This document shows positions 44,372-54,642 of a DNA stretch of 64,000 nt, in pieces (positions within the stretch are counted from its first letter, which is position 1; each line of letters begins with the position of its first letter). Under the pieces are notes generated by a model. The model saw nothing but the letters and a program-made list of their open reading frames with translations, searched no databases and was not told the DNA's origin. This stretch comes from Macrothele yani (lineage: Eukaryota > Arthropoda > Arachnida > Araneae > Macrothelidae). The stretch is taken from positions 223,040,331 to 223,104,330 of the forward strand of contig CM077034.1 of assembly GCA_039090855.1 (NCBI GenBank). Reading direction: 5' to 3'. A program made the translations under genes and the position numbers.

Positions 44372-44443
44372 GGCGCTGTAGCGTAAATTCGAACGCACTC
44401 GACTAGTTATCGAGAGTTCTGGGGTTCGATCCCAGCAGTGCCG
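44372..44443 (+). tRNA. tRNA-like sequence, nominal anticodon AGT (SINE-type head, not a tRNA gene)
   Basis: Folds as a full cloverleaf of 72 nt: acceptor GGCGCTG/CAGTGCC, D stem GCGT/ACGC, anticodon stem CTCGA/TCGAG with loop CTAGTTA, T stem CTGGG/CCCAG with loop GTTCGAT. The D loop lacks the usual GG and position 37 is not a purine, so a functional tRNA-Thr is unlikely. Copies: 44701-44772, 45030-45101 and inverted 44178-44249. Confidence 0.65.
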
Positions 44444-44484
44444 GAATACAATTTTTCAGTCGCTATGCGTTGTTTAAAAAAATA

Positions 44485-44529
44485 ACGTGGAAAGAGTGAT
44501 GACATCGTCCATTTACATTATCTCCACGT
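44485..44529 (+). other. 45-bp palindrome-ended module, array 1
   Basis: Begins ACGTGGAAAGAG and ends TCCACGT, giving a 7-bp terminal inverted repeat around 31 nt. Repeated in each unit; the inverted one is 44093-44137. The 45-bp length and the first half (AAAGAG-Y-GATGAC) match the module of array 2. Confidence 0.75.
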
Positions 44530-45184
44530 ATTTCATATATATTAACCATTTCTATCGCCCTTTGAATTTATCAGCTACAATTAAAATAGCTGTTGCGTTA
44601 AATGCCACCAGATGACGACATCTCAGTTGCTGAGACCATCAATACGTATTCGTGTAGTCAGATGCTGACTGATAAACCACGCATGGCGCTGAGAATTGTT
44701 GGCGCTGTAGCGTAAATTCGAACGCACTCGACTAGTTATCGAGAGTTCTGGGGTTCGATCCCAGCAGTGCCGGAATACAATTTTTCAGTCGCTATGCGTT
44801 GTTTAAAAAATAACGTGGAAAGAGTGATGACATCGTCCATTTACATTATCTCCATGTATTTGATATATATTAACCATTTCTATCGCCCTTTTGAATTTAT
44901 CAGCTACAATTAAAATAGCCGTTGCGTTAAATGCCACCAGATGACGACATATCAGTTGCTGAGACCATCAATACGTATTCGTGTAGTCAGATGCTGACTG
45001 ATAAACCACGCATGGCGCTGAGAATTGTTGGCGCTGTAGCGTAAATTCGAACGCACTCGACTAGTTATCGAGAGTTCTGGGGTTCGATCCCAGCAGTGCC
45101 GGAATACAATTTTTCAGTCGCTATGCGTTGTTTAAAAAATAACGTGGAAAGAGTGATGACATCGTCCATTTACCCTTTTGGGGA

Positions 45185-45611
45185 GTTGAGGGGGCTATTG
45201 CACCCCCTTTTTGCAGGTAGGGCAAAAAAAGTCTGTTACAAACTTGTTCAGCAAGGCAAAAATTGTACAAAAATGTTTTTTTCCCATAACAAAAGATGGA
45301 AGGGGACTCTCCAAATGCGAAAAAAGCGGAAAGATGTGTGAGTCGCTGTGTTTGAAGCATATTTGCATGGATTTCAAATGTGCTTTCTGCTCCATCGTCA
45401 GAATACAAAAATGATATGCGTGGTCGGTATGTCAACACTTCATGAACCAGTGACGGGAAGTCGAAAGCTTTGCTGTGCGTACAGTTTTCCTATTGGATGA
45501 GTGTTTTGCCACTTTATCCTATTTCTCCTTCTCTCAGTGTATTTTTTACTGTATTAGACATCAAAGTCTGATATTGAATATTTCAAAGAACTGTGTTTTA
45601 TTTCAGAGCAA
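45185..45611. other. No gene seen
   Basis: Mixed sequence with several short overlapping frames on both strands. None has a recognisable motif or splice context. Confidence 0.4.
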
Positions 45612-48600
45612 GAACTGTTGGTAAGGTTTGTAGGAAAACTTTTCCTTTGTGCTTTCATTTACTTAGAACTTCCCAGTTTAGATAAGTTCTAAGTAATAAG
45701 TTCTTGTCTAAATATTCTGCCGTTGCTTCCGGTTGTTGTGATTTTCTTATGGCCACATTCCCAGTCCCATTTCATCTTTTGTTATGGGACAAAAACATTA
45801 ATGTACTACTTTTGCACTCGTGAAATAAATATGATAAGGTTTGTAGGAAAACTTTTCCTTTGTGCTTTCATTTACTTGGAACTTACCAGTTTAGATAAGT
45901 TCTAAGTAATAAGTTCTTGTCTAAATATTCTGCCGTTGCTTCCGGTTGTTGTGATTTTCTTGGGGCCACATTCCCAGTTCCATTTCATCTTTTGTTATGG
46001 GACAAAAACATTAATGTACTACTTTTGCACTCGTGAAATAAATATGATAAGGTTTGTAGGAAAACTTTTCCTTTGTGCTTTCATTTACTTGGAACTTACC
46101 AGTTTAGATAAGTTCTAAGTAATAAGTTCTTGTCTAAATATTCTGCCGTTGCTTCCGGTTGTTGTGATTTTCTTGGGGCCACATTCCCAGTTCCATTTCA
46201 TCTTTTGTTATGGGACAAAAACATTAATGTACTACTTTTGCACTCGTGAAATAAATTTGATAAGGTTTGTAGGAAAACTTTTCCTTTGTGCTTTCATTTA
46301 CTTGGAACTTACCAGTTTAGATAAGTTCTAAGTAATAAGTTCTTGTCTAAATATTCTGCCGTTGCTTCCGGTTGTTGTGATTTTCTTGGGGCCACATTCC
46401 CAGTTCCATTTCATCTTTTGTTATGGGACAAAAACATTAATGTACTACTTTTGCACTCGTGAAATAAATATGATAAGGTTTGTAGGAAAACTTTTCCTTT
46501 GTGCTTTCATTTACTTGGAAGTTACCACTTTAGATAAGTTCTAAGTAATAAGTTCTTGTCTAAATATTCTGCCGTTGCTTCCGGTTGTTGTGATTTTCTT
46601 GGGGCCACATTCCCAGTTCCATTTCATCTTTTGTTATGGGACAAAAACATTAATGTACTACTTTTGCACTCGTGAAATAAATATGATAAGGTTTGTAGGA
46701 AAACTTTTCCTTTGTGCTTTCATTTACTTGGAACTTACCAGTTTAGATAAGTTCTAAGTAATAAGTTCTTGTCTAAATATTCTGCCGTTGCTTCCGGTTG
46801 TTGTGATTTTCTTGGGGCCACATTCCCAGTTCCATTTCATCTTTTGTTATGGGACAAAAACATTAATGTACTACTTTTGCACTCGTGAAATAAATATGAT
46901 AAGGTTTGTAGGAAAACTTTTCCTTTGTGCTTTCATTTACTTGGAACTTACCAGTTTAGATAAGTTCTAAGTAATAAGTTCTTGTCTAAATATTCTGCCG
47001 TTGCTTCCGGTTGTTGTGATTTTCTTGGGGCCACATTCCCAGTTCTATTTCATCTTTTGTTATGGGACAAAAACATTAATGTACTACTTTTGCACTCGTG
47101 AAATAAATATGATAAGGTTTGTAGGAAAACTTTTCCTTTGTGCTTTCATTTACTTGGAACTTACCAGTTTAGATAAGTTCTAAGTAATAAGTTCTTGTCT
47201 AAATATTCTGCCGTTGCTTCCGGTTGTTGTGATTTTCTTGGGGCCACATTCCCAGTTCCATTTCATCTTTTGTTATGGGACAAAAACATTAATGTACTAC
47301 TTTTGCACTCGTGAAATAAATATGATAAGGTTTGTAGGAAAACTTTTCCTTTGTGCTTTCATTTACTTGGAAGTTACCACTTTAGATAAGTTCTAAGTAA
47401 TAAGTTCTTGTCTAAATATTCTGCCGTTGCTTCCGGTTGTTGTGATTTTCTTATGGCCACATTCCCAGTCCCATTTCATCTTTTGTTATGGGACAAAAAC
47501 ATTTATGTACTACTTTTGCACTCGTGAAATAAATATGATAAGGTTTGTAGGAAAACTTTTCCTTTGTGCTTTCATTTACTTGGAACTTACCAGTTTAGAT
47601 AAGTTCTAAGTAATAAGTTCTTGTCTAAATATTCTGCCGTTGCTTCCGGTTGTTGTGATTTTCTTGGGGCCACATTCCCAGTTCCATTTCATCTTTTGTT
47701 ATGGGACAAAAACATTAATGTACTACTTTTGCACTCGTGAAATAAATATGATAAGGTTTGTAGGAAAACTTTTCCTTTGTGCTTTCATTTACTTGGAACT
47801 TACCAGTTTAGATAAGTTCTAAGTAATAAGTTCTTGTCTAAATATTCTGCCGTTGCTTCCGGTTGTTGTGATTTTCTTGGGGCCACATTCCCAGTTCCAT
47901 TTCATCTTTTGTTATGGGACAAAAACATTAATGTACTACTTTTGCACTCGTGAAATAAATATGATAAGGTTTGTAGGAAAACTTTTCCTTTGTGCTTTCA
48001 TTTACTTGGAACTTACCAGTTTAGATAAGTTCTAAGTAATAAGTTCTTGTCTAAATATTCTGCCGTTGCTTCCGGTTGTTGTGATTTTCTTGGGGCCACA
48101 TTCCCAGTTCCATTTCATCTTTTGTTATGGGACAAAAACATTAATGTACTACTTTTGCACTCGTGAAATAAATATGATAAGGTTTGTAGGAAAACTTTTC
48201 CTTTGTGCTTTCATTTACTTGGAAGTTACCACTTTAGATAAGTTCTAAGTAATAAGTTCTTGTCTAAATATTCTGCCGTTGCTTCCGGTTGTTGTGATTT
48301 TCTTATGGCCACATTCCCAGTTCCATTTCATCTTTTGTTATGGGACAAAAACATTAATGTACTACTTTTGCACTCGTGAAATAAATATGATAAGGTTTGT
48401 AGGAAAACTTTTCCTTTGTGCTTTCATTTACTTGGAACTTACCAGTTTAGATAAGTTCTAAGTAATAAGTTCTTGTCTAAATATTCTGCCGTTGCTTCCG
48501 GTTGTTGTGATTTTCTTGGGGCCACATTCCCAGTTCCATTTCATCTTTTGTTATGGGACAAAAACATTAATGTACTACTTTTGCACTCGTGAAATAAATA

Positions 48601-48710
48601 TGATAAGGTTTGTAGGAAAACGTTTCCTTTGTGCTTTCATTTACTTGGAAGTTACCACTTTAGATAAGTTCTAAGTAATAAGTTCTTGTCTAAATATTCT
48701 GCCGTTGCTT
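45612..48710. repeat. 213-bp tandem array, about 14.5 units, four-unit higher-order pattern
   Basis: Units of exactly 213 bp begin near GGTAAGGTTTGTAGGAAAAC. A 60-codon plus frame recurs in every unit because 213 is a multiple of three; I do not regard it as a gene. Variants mark a pattern: GAAGTTACCAC occurs in units 4, 8, 12 and 14, and TTATGGCC instead of TTGGGGCC in units 1, 9 and 13. The first unit is the most diverged. The right end abuts a LINE fragment. Confidence 0.95.
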
Positions 48711-48858
48711 CAGGTTGTCTCTCTGCCAACAGGACTGTGTCATCAGCATACCGTATTCTGTGCACTCGGGTGTTACCAAGACATAAACCAGTATTGTCCA
48801 TTTTGGCAGCATGCATGTTTGCATGCATCCATCTGCCATGGTGACTAAAAGTTTTCAT
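48700..48858 (-). pseudogene. Non-LTR RT fragment
   Basis: Minus-strand GLCLGNTRVHRIRYADDTVLLAE contains the YADD box. It is close to the LINE at 51236-52265 (GLCLGDIHVCRLLYADDTVLLAE). Only about 50 codons remain. Confidence 0.75.
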
Positions 48859-49059
48859 AACAAGTAAAATTTGCTATAAATTTGGAGATAAAATTTCTGT
48901 TTTAACTTCAGCAGAAAAAAAGAAAGTGGAAGTTCAGAAACATGGCGGTATAACTATACCACCAAGATTCGAGGAAATGCTATCCACCACTGACCAACCT
49001 GCTTGGCCAGCGTGTTGAGCTATGGCCAACCCCCCAAGATACCAAGGTACGGAAAAAGA

Positions 49060-49274
49060 CCCAGAAGAAGCACAGATGTTGGTCTCCCACTGCGTGGTTT
49101 GTCTTCAGTGCTGGTTTCTCCTTCTTTAAACATCTTCATCCATCTGTGCACATTGCTCTGGTCAATGATGTCATCTCCGCATACATTCTGTAGCCTTCTG
49201 TGGATGTCAGACAGCCTGCACCCTTCCTTCCTCAAGAACTCAATGAAGGCATGTTGCTTCTGCTTGGAATCCAT
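49060..49274 (-). pseudogene. mariner transposase N-terminal helix-turn-helix fragment
   Basis: Begins MDSKQKQHAFIEFLRKEG at 49274 and includes NVHRWMKMFKEGETS and DKPRSGRPTS, the mariner N-terminal DNA-binding pattern. The reading then leaves the family; no catalytic domain is present. 48860-49059 shows no other gene. Confidence 0.8.
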
Positions 49275-49280
49275 TATTTA

Positions 49281-50435
49281 CCTGCAATGGCAAAAGAGGG
49301 TTATTATAGAGGAAGAGTTAACCTGCCAACATGTTACTATATAGGAAGAGTTACCCTACCTACATGTTACTGTACAGGATGAGTTACTCTACAAACATGT
49401 TGCTATTGAGGAAGAGTTACTCTGCCAACATGTTACTATAGAGGAAGAGTTACTCTACCAACATGTTACTATGGAGGAAGAGTTACCCTACCAACATGTT
49501 ACTATAGAAGAAGAGTTACTCTACCTACATGTTACTATAGAGGAAGAGTTACTCTACCAGCATGTTACTATAGAGGAAGAGTTACTCTACCAGCATGTTA
49601 CTATAGAGGAAGAGTTAACCTGCCAACATGTTACTATAGAGGAAGAGTTAACCTGCCAACATGTTACTATAGAGGAAGAGTTACTATACCAACATATTAC
49701 TATAGAGGAAGAGTTACTCTACCAACATGTTACTGTAGAGGAAGAGTTACTCTGCCGACATGTTACTATAGAGGAAGAGTTACTCTACCAACATGTTACT
49801 ATAGAGGTAGAGTTACTCTACCAACATGTTACTATGGAGGAAGAGTTACTCTACCAACATGTTACTATGGAGGAAGAGTTACTCTGCCTACATGTTACTA
49901 TAGAGGAAGAGTTACCCTGCCAGCATGTTACTATAGAGGAAGAGTTACCCTACCAACAGAGGAAGAGTTACTCTACCTACATGTTACTATAGAGGAAGAG
50001 TTACTCTACCTACATGTTACTATAGAGGAAGAGTTACCCTACCAACATGTTACTATAGAGGAAGAGTTACTCTACCTACATGTTACTATAGAGGAAGAGT
50101 TACTCTACCAACATGTTACTATAGAGGAAGAGTTACTCTACCAACATGTTACTATAGAGAAAGAGTTACGCTACCAACATGTTACTATAGAGGAAGAGTT
50201 ACTATACCAACATGTTACTATAGAGGAAGAGTTACTCAACCAGCATGTTACTGTAGAGGAAGAGTTACTCTGCCGACATGTTACTATAGAGGAAGAGTTA
50301 CTCTACCAACATGTTACTATAGAGGTAGAGTTACTCTACCAACATGTTACTATAGAGTAAGAGTTACTCTACCTACATGTTACTATATAGGAAGAGTTAC
50401 TCTACCAACATATAGAAGAAAAGTTACTCTACCAA
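49281..50435. repeat. 33-bp minisatellite, about 35 units
   Basis: Unit GTTACTCTACCAACATG followed by TTACTATAGAGGAAGA, with many point variants and some irregular lengths. The period is a multiple of three, so 49471-49992 stays open for 173 codons as an 11-residue repeat (EEELLYQHVTI). No start context or flanking exon supports a gene. Confidence 0.92.
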
Positions 50436-50627
50436 CATGTGCAGTTTGAACGACCTCTGTCAGTAAATAAAAAGTTATGCCCACTTTTGGATTACTTTTG
50501 GTACAACCCACATACATACATACATACATACATACACACGGTCGAGTCACATTATTGTTGCCAACAGCTAATATCCAGAGTAACCGCCATGTGCAGTGTG
50601 GACAGCAGCTGGACAGGATGGGAGTGA

Positions 50628-51235
50628 CTAAATAAGGTGCTGGAAGGTGTTCATACGTATGTGGTGCCATGCTGACTGCAGTGCATCTGATAGCTGCTGG
50701 AGGGTGGGTGGTGGAGGATCCATAGAGCGTACAACACAATCGAGGTGGTCCCACAGATGCTCAATTGGGTTTACGTCTGCGGAATTAGGGGGCCAGGGAA
50801 GTGCTTTGAAGTCTTCGTCGTGCTCTTCCAACCACTCTCGGACATTTCTAGCTGTGTGACATGTCGCGTTGTTGTTTTGGAAGATCCCATCTGCCCCAGG
50901 GAAAACAATCAGCATGCATGGGTGTATGTGGTCTGCAAGGATGGATTCATAACGAATTCAGTCCATAGTGCCTTCCACAAGTATGAGTGGAACCAGGGAA
51001 TGCCACGAAAACATTCCCCAGACCATAACGCTGCCCCCACCAGCTTGTGTTCTTCCAGCAATGGTTGAAGAGTGTTTGTTCTCTGATGTTTCTCGACTTA
51101 TATGACAACGTTCATCCATTTGCTGAAGCAGGAAACATGACTCATTGGAGAAGACAATCCTTTGCCAATCATTTCACATACATACATATCACTAAGCTGT
51201 TCTCTGAGATTCAGAGGTTAGCTCCAAAAAAATAA
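50628..51235 (-). pseudogene. Tc1-3 transposase, C-terminal part
   Basis: Frame 50915-50628 holds GIFQNNNATCHTARNV (the second catalytic Asp position reads Asn) and WPPNSADVNPIEHLWDHL (Glu), followed by a helical C-terminus. The change of the catalytic Asp and the break upstream at about 50915 indicate an inactive copy. Degenerate coding sequence reaches back to about 51235. Confidence 0.8.
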
Positions 51236-52265
51236 TACAAACCACCAGATATTTTTACTTACTGTTGCCGTAAAAACTTCTCCATTTACAGCGATCTTGA
51301 CATACAACTCGGGCTTCACTGATATCCATTACACGCCGTACACAAGATCTTTTATACTTCATACTCATAATCTTTTTCTCATGCAGACACTCCTGAATCT
51401 GATCCACCCATGTCTTCCTTTGGCCTTCCTCTGCCTTTCCTTCCTGCCACTTGGGCTGAAAAGATTTTCTTAGTAAGCATTTCATCACTCATTCTTTCAA
51501 CATGGCCAAACCACAGAAGCATATTGGTCTCCACCTTGTTAACAACATTTTGCTTTACATCACACAACTGCAATACATCTTCATTCCTCACACAATCAGA
51601 TCGTGTCTTGCCACAAACCCCACGTAAGTAACGCATTTCTCCAGCACACAAACGACTCCTATGTTTCTCCTGCAGTACCCAGGTTTCACTGCCATACATC
51701 AGAGTAGGAACAATTACAGTTTCATACACAGCCATGCGGTACTCTCTAAGGAACCCATCATTCCTGTGAAAACCTCCCAGAGCAGCTATGACTTTCAAAG
51801 AAGAATTCACTCGCCTACTGATTTCACCATCCAACTTGTTCTCTCTGTCAAACATGCTTCCTAAATACACAAACTCACTCACCTGGTCAATCACAGTGCC
51901 ATTTATACTTACATTACATTCAGTGTTACCCATTCCTCTCTCAAACACCATAACTTTGGTTTTTCCCTTATTTATACTCAGTTTGAATTTCATGCAAACT
52001 TCGTGCATCCGAGACAACATACTCTGCAACTCACTTTTGCTCTCTGCCAACAGGACAGTGTCATCAGCATACAGCAATCTGCACACATGGATATCACCAA
52101 GACATAAACCACGCTCATCTATTTTGGCATCACGCATGCACACGTCCATAAATTTATTAAACAGCCATAGTGACATTACACAACCTTGTCTAACTCCTGC
52201 ACCAATAGAAAACCATTTTGATAAAACACCATTCACCCTTACACAAGCTCTCTGAGGTCCAATTC
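51236..52265 (-). pseudogene. Non-LTR retrotransposon RT, C-terminal 300 residues
   Basis: A frame of 300 codons (52281-51379) begins in RT: GVRQGCVMSLWLFNKFMD, then LLYADDTVLLAES with the YADD box, MKFKLSINKGKTKVMVFE, and EFVYLGSMFD. The C-terminal part has TLMYGSETWVLQ and MLLWFGHVERMSDEM, the typical tail of many arthropod LINEs. The endonuclease and the first half of RT are missing. The frame continues past 51379 only in a shifted form. It lies in Tc1-3 on the same strand; clade not assigned. Confidence 0.85.
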
Positions 52266-52791
52266 CGATACTGCCATGCAAATGTTAGCCTTTTCTGCCG
52301 GTGCACCTTTATTAGCATAGGTGCAGTGACCATCTGTCTTAATTGGAGCCCCATACGCAGTAGGGTTCGCTGAACTGTCGTTTTAGACACTCTTCCAATA
52401 GCCCCCTGGTTCAGTTGGCCTGTGAGTTACTCCAATGTAGCTTGTCGATCGGCTCTCATGCACCTTCGAAGCCGACATTCACCTCTCACATCAATGCACG
52501 TGGTGCTTCGCAGTTTCCACGTCGCATATTCGCAATGGTGCCATTTCTCCAATCACGATACACTTTAACCACAGCAGCATGTGAACAGTTCGCGAACTGA
52601 GCTGTTTCAGAAATACTGCCACCTTTGGCCCGAAAGCCAATAATCATCCCTTTTTGCAAATCTGGAAAATCGCTCCTTTTAGTCGATGACAGCAACGAGT
52701 GATATGTTTTCAGAATGCCTACAGCACACCTTATATACCCTCCAATCCAGCTCACGACACATGTCTTCTTCCATTGGCTACTTGACGTCAA
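52266..52791 (-). pseudogene. Tc1-3 transposase, N-terminal part
   Basis: 52791-52486 reads DFPDLQKGMIIGFRAKGGSISETAQFANCSHAAVVKVYRDW, the first helix-turn-helix, and 52390-52266 reads SKTTVQRTLLRMGL and HRQKRLTFAWQY of the second. The frame breaks between them near 52440. Confidence 0.8.
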
Positions 52792-52833
52792 AAGTACAAG
52801 GTGGTCACAATAATGTGACTCAACTGTGTGTAT

Positions 52834-53041
52834 ATTGCCTGTTTGTCTTGAAGTGAAGCCAAAAAAAGCTGTTCAAATCACAATTTAATGAGTGATGTAC
52901 ATTGTGAATTTGATTATAAAAATGCAGACTGTTGGATCTTTGAAAATTATGTTCTTCATAGGTTGAGTTAAGTTCACAATGAGTTTGCCTTTTGATTCTT
53001 TTTTCTTAATTGCATCTGAATTTGTGTTGTGTTCAACATAG
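52834..53041. other. Intron end with splice acceptor
   Basis: No gene. Ends in GTTCAACATAG, the acceptor of the following exon; its pyrimidine tract is weak. Confidence 0.4.
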
Positions 53042-53192
53042 GAAAAAGTTTCCCAAGGACAGTGATAGCTGGTTGATGATTGATGAAGTGCTTCCACAAG
53101 CTCCGTTAACTGAAACTCCAGAAGATGGCGACCTTACCAAAGATCTTTCCAGCATTTTAAAAAACTTAAAAGAGTTGAACAAGGCCTAGAAG
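53042..53192 (+). CDS. Host gene exon with stop codon (unrecognised protein)
   Basis: After acceptor ATAG the exon begins with G, completing a split Arg codon from 41796, and reads KKFPKDSDSWLMIDEVLP, then QAPLTETPEDGDLTKDL, then SSILKNLKELNKA and TAG at 53187-53189. Three bases later is AAG followed by GTAAGAG, a strong donor. So the stop would lie in the last but one exon, with an intron in the 3' UTR. The composition is acidic and helical, unlike any mobile-element protein I know. I do not recognise the gene. Confidence 0.5.
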
Positions 53193-53571
53193 GTAAGAGG
53201 GGGTTTTTTTGATTGGCAGATTTTTTATGCCTACCACATATTTTCTAACATTAAAGCTTGTTCTCTTCATTTATGTATTTTGGTATCAAAATCATATGTC
53301 CTATTAGAAGTTCTAATTCTGACTATTATATAGCTCTAATCATTCTACTATTCTCTTTTACGTGCGATATTTCAAAGTAACTTGTACAATATTCTAGCGG
53401 ATAATGCTTACCTTGGCATTCCTTTCTAGCGATGGGAACATTTCACGCACGTGTTTTCTGGTCTTGGTTGATGTTATTGTCCTAAAGTCCGTTGTATGCG
53501 ATGACTGGCTTTACTTCTCACACTTTTCGCTGGGTATACTCATTGGATCTTTGCCTTAGGATTCCAAACAC

Positions 53572-53795
53572 GCCGCCCCGGTGGCGCAGTGGTCTAGGCG
53601 ATGGCCTCTGATCATTTGTCCGAACAGGGTCCGGGTTCGAATCCCGGTGAGGCATGGATGTTGTGTTTGTCTTACGGCACTGGTTCTCTCCCTTCCCTGG
53701 AACCAGTGACCCTAAATTAGGGACGGGCGACTGCTTATAGCCCATTGAGTTGCTCTTGGTGGTCGTTAAACCTCCAATAAAAAAAAAAAAAAAAA
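53572..53795 (+). mobile_element. tRNA-derived SINE in foldback B
   Basis: Same family as 36195-36415: GCCGCCCCGGTGGCGCAGTGG head, B box GGTTCGAATCC, A-rich tail. Target duplication TCCAAACAC at 53563-53571 and 53796-53804. Confidence 0.92.
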
Positions 53796-53826
53796 TCCAA
53801 ACACATCAATTTTTACCGTTCTTTAA

Positions 53827-53864
53827 CTCGAAATTTTCGCCCATTCTCTGGGCATCCTCAGGAG
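53827..53864 (-). ncRNA. Hammerhead-ribozyme-like motif, left arm of foldback B
   Basis: On the minus strand: CTC, CTGAGGA, an unpaired T, stem II GCCC/GGGC with a 7-nt loop, GAAA, AATTT, C as cleavage-site base, GAG. Core boxes are all intact and stem II is perfect. Same layout as 9437-9474. Confidence 0.65.
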
Positions 53865-54480
53865 CGTGGCGACTTTTCCACCGATGTTCGTGGTTAACTT
53901 CGCGCTAATGGAGTCCGATACTCCTTGTTGCCATTCGTCAGATATACTTTCTTGGATATATTTCTCGTTATCAAGCCCGGCTAGCGCCATCCATGTTTCG
54001 TCAAAATAACATTTTTTTTTTTTTTTTTTAAATTTCTTTTCAAGACAAAAAAAAACAGGATAGGAAAAAAATAAAATAAAAAAACATTAAAAAAAATGTT
54101 ATTTTGATGAAATATAGATGGCGCCAGCCGGGCTTGATAACGAAATATATCCAAGAAAGTATATCCGACGAATGGCAACAAGGAGTATCGGACTCCATTA
54201 GCGCGAAGTTAACCACGAACATCGGTGGAAAAGTCGCGACGCTCCTGATTTCGAGCATAAAGAACGGTAAAAGTTGGTGTGTTTGAATCCTAAAGTGAAG
54301 ATCTACAAAGTATACCCAGCAAAAAGTGTGTGAAGTAAAGCTATTTCATCTCATACAACGGACTTTAGGACAACAACAGCAACAAAGACCGGAAAACACG
54401 TGTTTGAAATGTTTCTCGTCACTAGCAAGGAATGCCAAGGTAAGCGTTATCCTCTAGAATATTGTATAAAAATCATATGT

Positions 54481-54630
54481 GTTTATGTATTTGTTAGCCT
54501 TACCATTTTTATTTTTTTTTTATGCTTGTGGTACACTCATCCTCAAAAAAATGGTTGCACCCCAAAGGACGTGTTGGATTGCAATGCTATTCGAGAGGAT
54601 GGTAAAGGTTACCAGGAACAATCTATATAT
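54481..54630. other. No clear gene
   Basis: Possible 3' UTR or intron of the host gene: a T-rich run followed by a short open segment (NGCTPKDVLDCNAIRED). I cannot support an exon. Confidence 0.3.
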
Positions 54631-54642
54631 TAATTCTATAAG

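Larger units (their letters stand above)
44071..45172. mobile_element. tRNA-like tandem array 1 (329-bp units) with 12-bp target duplication
   Basis: CCCTTTTGGGGA at both 44059-44070 and 45173-45184 bounds the array. The first unit is inverted (tRNA-like at 44178-44249), then three direct units follow with tRNA-like starts at 44372, 44701 and 45030. After each tRNA-like part come about 40 bp and a 45-bp module starting ACGTGGAAAGAG and ending TCCACGT. The last unit stops inside this module, about 32 nt in. Same design as 54643-55809. Confidence 0.85.
50535..52831 (-). mobile_element. Tc1-like transposon 3, split by a LINE
   Basis: Ends CACACGGTCGAGTCACATTATTG at left and, inverted, CACACAGTTGAGTCACATTATTG at right; TA at 50533-50534 and 52832-52833. 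Transposase parts lie on both sides of a LINE fragment at 51236-52265. A CATA microsatellite precedes the left end. Confidence 0.85.
53300..54468. mobile_element. Foldback element B, with hammerhead core and nested SINE
   Basis: A second copy of the element at 8372-9697. A 12-bp direct repeat AAAATCATATGT (53288-53299 and 54469-54480) bounds it, a length typical of target-primed retroelements rather than hAT or Tc1. The left arm carries an intact hammerhead core; in the right arm the matching part is deleted (CTGA runs straight into TTTCGAG near 54248). A SINE sits in the left arm. Confidence 0.85.

Noticed and set aside
44372..45101. Real tRNA-Thr gene cluster
   Set aside because: D loop lacks GG, position 37 is not a purine, and copies are parts of a bounded repeat with a target duplication.
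45723..48674. Fourteen near-identical 60-codon frames
   Set aside because: A period of 213 is a multiple of three, so any open frame recurs; no start context, domain or splice signals.
49471..49992. 173-codon frame with an 11-residue repeat
   Set aside because: Explained by a 33-bp minisatellite; units with stops and length changes flank it.
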